The position numbers and the translations under genes are program-made. From contig JAFAFP010000230.1 of the NCBI GenBank assembly GCA_023423415.1, positions 1 through 5,748 of the forward strand: a DNA stretch of 5,748 nt, given 5' to 3'. Shown here piece by piece: positions 4,463 to 5,748 of this stretch. Each line of letters opens with the position of its first letter. Position 1 is the first letter of the stretch. The notes under the pieces are model-generated. The model was given only the letters and a program-made list of their open reading frames with translations, ran no database searches and was not told the origin of the DNA. Source of the DNA: Pseudomonadota bacterium. Its GTDB lineage: Bacteria; Pseudomonadota; Alphaproteobacteria; Rhizobiales; Xanthobacteraceae.

Positions 4463-5748
4463 TCAAACGCATTCAGAATGAAGAGCGTCAGAGCCAGCCA
4501 AATACGTATCGAAATGAGCGCAGATGCTGCGTAAGAAAGGTTGTCCCCGTTCGGTAACAACAAAACCATCGGCAGTGCGCTGAAGAAAATCAGCATTCTT
4601 ATCGAACGTCAGTAGCACATCGGCATCTCGGAGGATGCTCTCGGCCCAGTCACCGCATTTTTCCCTCACATCGGTCTCAGAGAACATCCGATCGCACATG
4701 AGGCGCTCGATGACGAAACCGCGGGCCTTGTCCTCGCTGCTGAGCACGAAGCCTTTCGCCGTCGCCAGCCCATCTTGCGCGATGCGCCGCGCATAGTCGG
4801 CCGCGGCAACGGCATTCTGAACATATCCCTGCGGCAGCCGCCCGATCGCAGAAGCACCGATGCCGATCAGGGCATCGGACCGGTCTGTCGTGTATCCTTG
4901 GAAATTGCGCGCGATGTTGCCGGCGGCGAGTTTGTCGGTCGGCTTGGCGTAGTGATCGAGGCCGACTCTGACATAGCCACGTTCGACGAGAATTTGCCCA
5001 ATCCTGGCCGATTGAGCGAGCCTCTCGGCAGCGCGCGGCAGTTGCTGCTCCGAAATCAGCCGCTGATGCTTCATGCGTTGCGGCAGATGAGCATAGCCGA
5101 AAACCGCAATGCGGTCCGGTTCGAGCGCCAGCACCTGGGCGGCTGTGCGCTCGGCTGTCTCCACCGTCTGATAAGGAAGCCCGTACATGAGGTCGATGTT
5201 GATCGAGCCAACGCCGAGATACCGAAAAGCATCGACGGCCCTCCGCGTCATCTCGAAACTCTGCTCGCGGCCGATTGCTGACTGCACGGCCGTATCAAAA
5301 TCCTGGACGCCGAGAGACAGCCGGGAGATGCCGGCACGCCCGAACGCACGGATTTGCTCGATATCGAGATGGCGCGGATCCATTTCGACGGCGAATTCCG
5401 CATCAGGCGCGACGCTGAACTGCTGGCGAATGATATTGGACAGAGAAAGTATGTCCGACGATGCCAGGATGTTCGGCGATCCACCACCCCAATGGATGTG
5501 CTTGACGCGATGGGCCGGCATGTGTCCGGCGACATTGGCAATCTCGGCCTCGATGGAGCCCAGATAACTCGTGACCGGCGCGTAGTGTCGGGTCGCCTTG
5601 GTGTTGCATCCGCAGTACCAACAAAGCTGATGACAGAACGGGATGTGCACGTAGAGCGACACTTCGCTGCCGGGCGGCAATGCGGACAGCCAGCGTGCAT
5701 ATCGTCCGTGATCGACCTTCGACGAGAAGTGAGGCGCTGTCGGATAGC
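4463..5748 (-). CDS. hemN: Oxygen-independent coproporphyrinogen III dehydrogenase, HemN (N-terminus beyond window)
   Basis: HemN is a cytoplasmic radical-SAM enzyme that decarboxylates coproporphyrinogen III to protoporphyrinogen IX without oxygen, so haem can be made in anoxia. The frame is open to the right edge; 427 residues are visible and roughly 20 are missing by family length (about 450). Counting from the first whole codon (5746-5744), the 4Fe-4S motif is Cys38-x3-Cys42-x2-Cys45 followed by Cys47, the CxxxCxxCxC pattern of true HemN. HWGGGSPN (85-92) is the glycine-rich SAM-binding stretch, and RNFQGYTT (280-287) marks HemN against the look-alike HemW. The HemN C-terminal domain is present and the end (GFVVTERGQPFLRSICAHFDTYL) is typical. 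A TTG at 5680 could be misread as the start, but the conserved YPTAPHF segment upstream of it is in frame, so the real start lies off the right edge. It converges on the DNR-type gene with 23 bp between stop codons. Confidence 0.96.
   Translation of the reverse strand, partial: YPTAPHFSSKVDHGRYARWLSALPPGSEVSLYVHIPFCHQLCWYCGCNTKATRHYAPVTSYLGSIEAEIANVAGHMPAHRVKHIHWGGGSPNILASSDILSLSNIIRQQFSVAPDAEFAVEMDPRHLDIEQIRAFGRAGISRLSLGVQDFDTAVQSAIGREQSFEMTRRAVDAFRYLGVGSINIDLMYGLPYQTVETAERTAAQVLALEPDRIAVFGYAHLPQRMKHQRLISEQQLPRAAERLAQSARIGQILVERGYVRVGLDHYAKPTDKLAAGNIARNFQGYTTDRSDALIGIGASAIGRLPQGYVQNAVAAADYARRIAQDGLATAKGFVLSSEDKARGFVIERLMCDRMFSETDVREKCGDWAESILRDADVLLTFDKNADFLQRTADGFVVTERGQPFLRSICAHFDTYLAGSDALHSECV

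Noticed and set aside
5678..5680. TTG at 5680 as the hemN start
   Set aside because: Conserved HemN residues (YPTAPHF and on) continue in frame upstream to the window edge, so the TTG is an internal Leu codon.
1..5748. CRISPR arrays, tRNA/rRNA genes, insertion sequences or prophage parts
   Set aside because: No repeat-spacer pattern, no tRNA-like cloverleaf in the gaps, no transposase and no terminal inverted repeats were seen; nearly all of the window is filled by ordinary genes.

Overview
The window looks like chromosomal DNA from a GC-rich proteobacterium, most likely an alphaproteobacterium of the Hyphomicrobiales (Bradyrhizobium/Rhodopseudomonas-like). That placement rests on the character of the HemN protein, DNR/NnrR-type regulators, a Tat-exported binding protein and dense gene packing. 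It is an inference from protein character, not from a database search.

Layout, left to right. (1) Positions 1-369, minus strand: the N-terminal 123 residues of a Tat-exported, NitT/TauT-like ABC-transporter substrate-binding protein, running off the left edge. (2) 381-2753, minus strand: a complete TonB-dependent outer-membrane receptor (790 aa) of FecA-like type. The binding-protein gene follows it after 11 bp, with its ribosome site overlapping the receptor stop codon, so the two form an operon. (3) 2754-2917: the intergenic promoter region of that operon, holding a perfect 14-bp palindrome of the FNR/NnrR type (TTGCG-N4-CGCAA) and a small hairpin after the upstream gene. (4) 2918-3610, minus strand: a Crp/Fnr-superfamily regulator (230 aa). 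(5) 3611-3749: a divergent regulatory region with a half-copy of the palindrome. (6) 3750-4439, plus strand: a second Crp/Fnr regulator (229 aa), close to DNR. (7) 4463 to the right edge, minus strand: hemN, the oxygen-independent coproporphyrinogen III dehydrogenase, missing only its extreme N-terminus. It converges on the second regulator with 23 bp between them.

How the parts may work together. DNR/NnrR proteins switch on genes when oxygen is low and nitric oxide is present; DNR itself needs haem. HemN makes haem precursors without oxygen. The palindrome lies exactly where a class II activator would bind relative to a -10-like element in front of the receptor operon. The simplest reading is an anoxia/NO-responsive locus joining anaerobic haem synthesis to an uptake route (outer-membrane receptor plus periplasmic binding protein) for an unidentified nutrient. 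The two regulators are related but differ at key positions: the minus-strand copy has Trp where nearly all FNR/CRP proteins have the DNA-contacting Glu, and lacks the HTH histidine linked to haem binding in DNR. The transported ligand, and which regulator binds the palindrome, cannot be told from this window.
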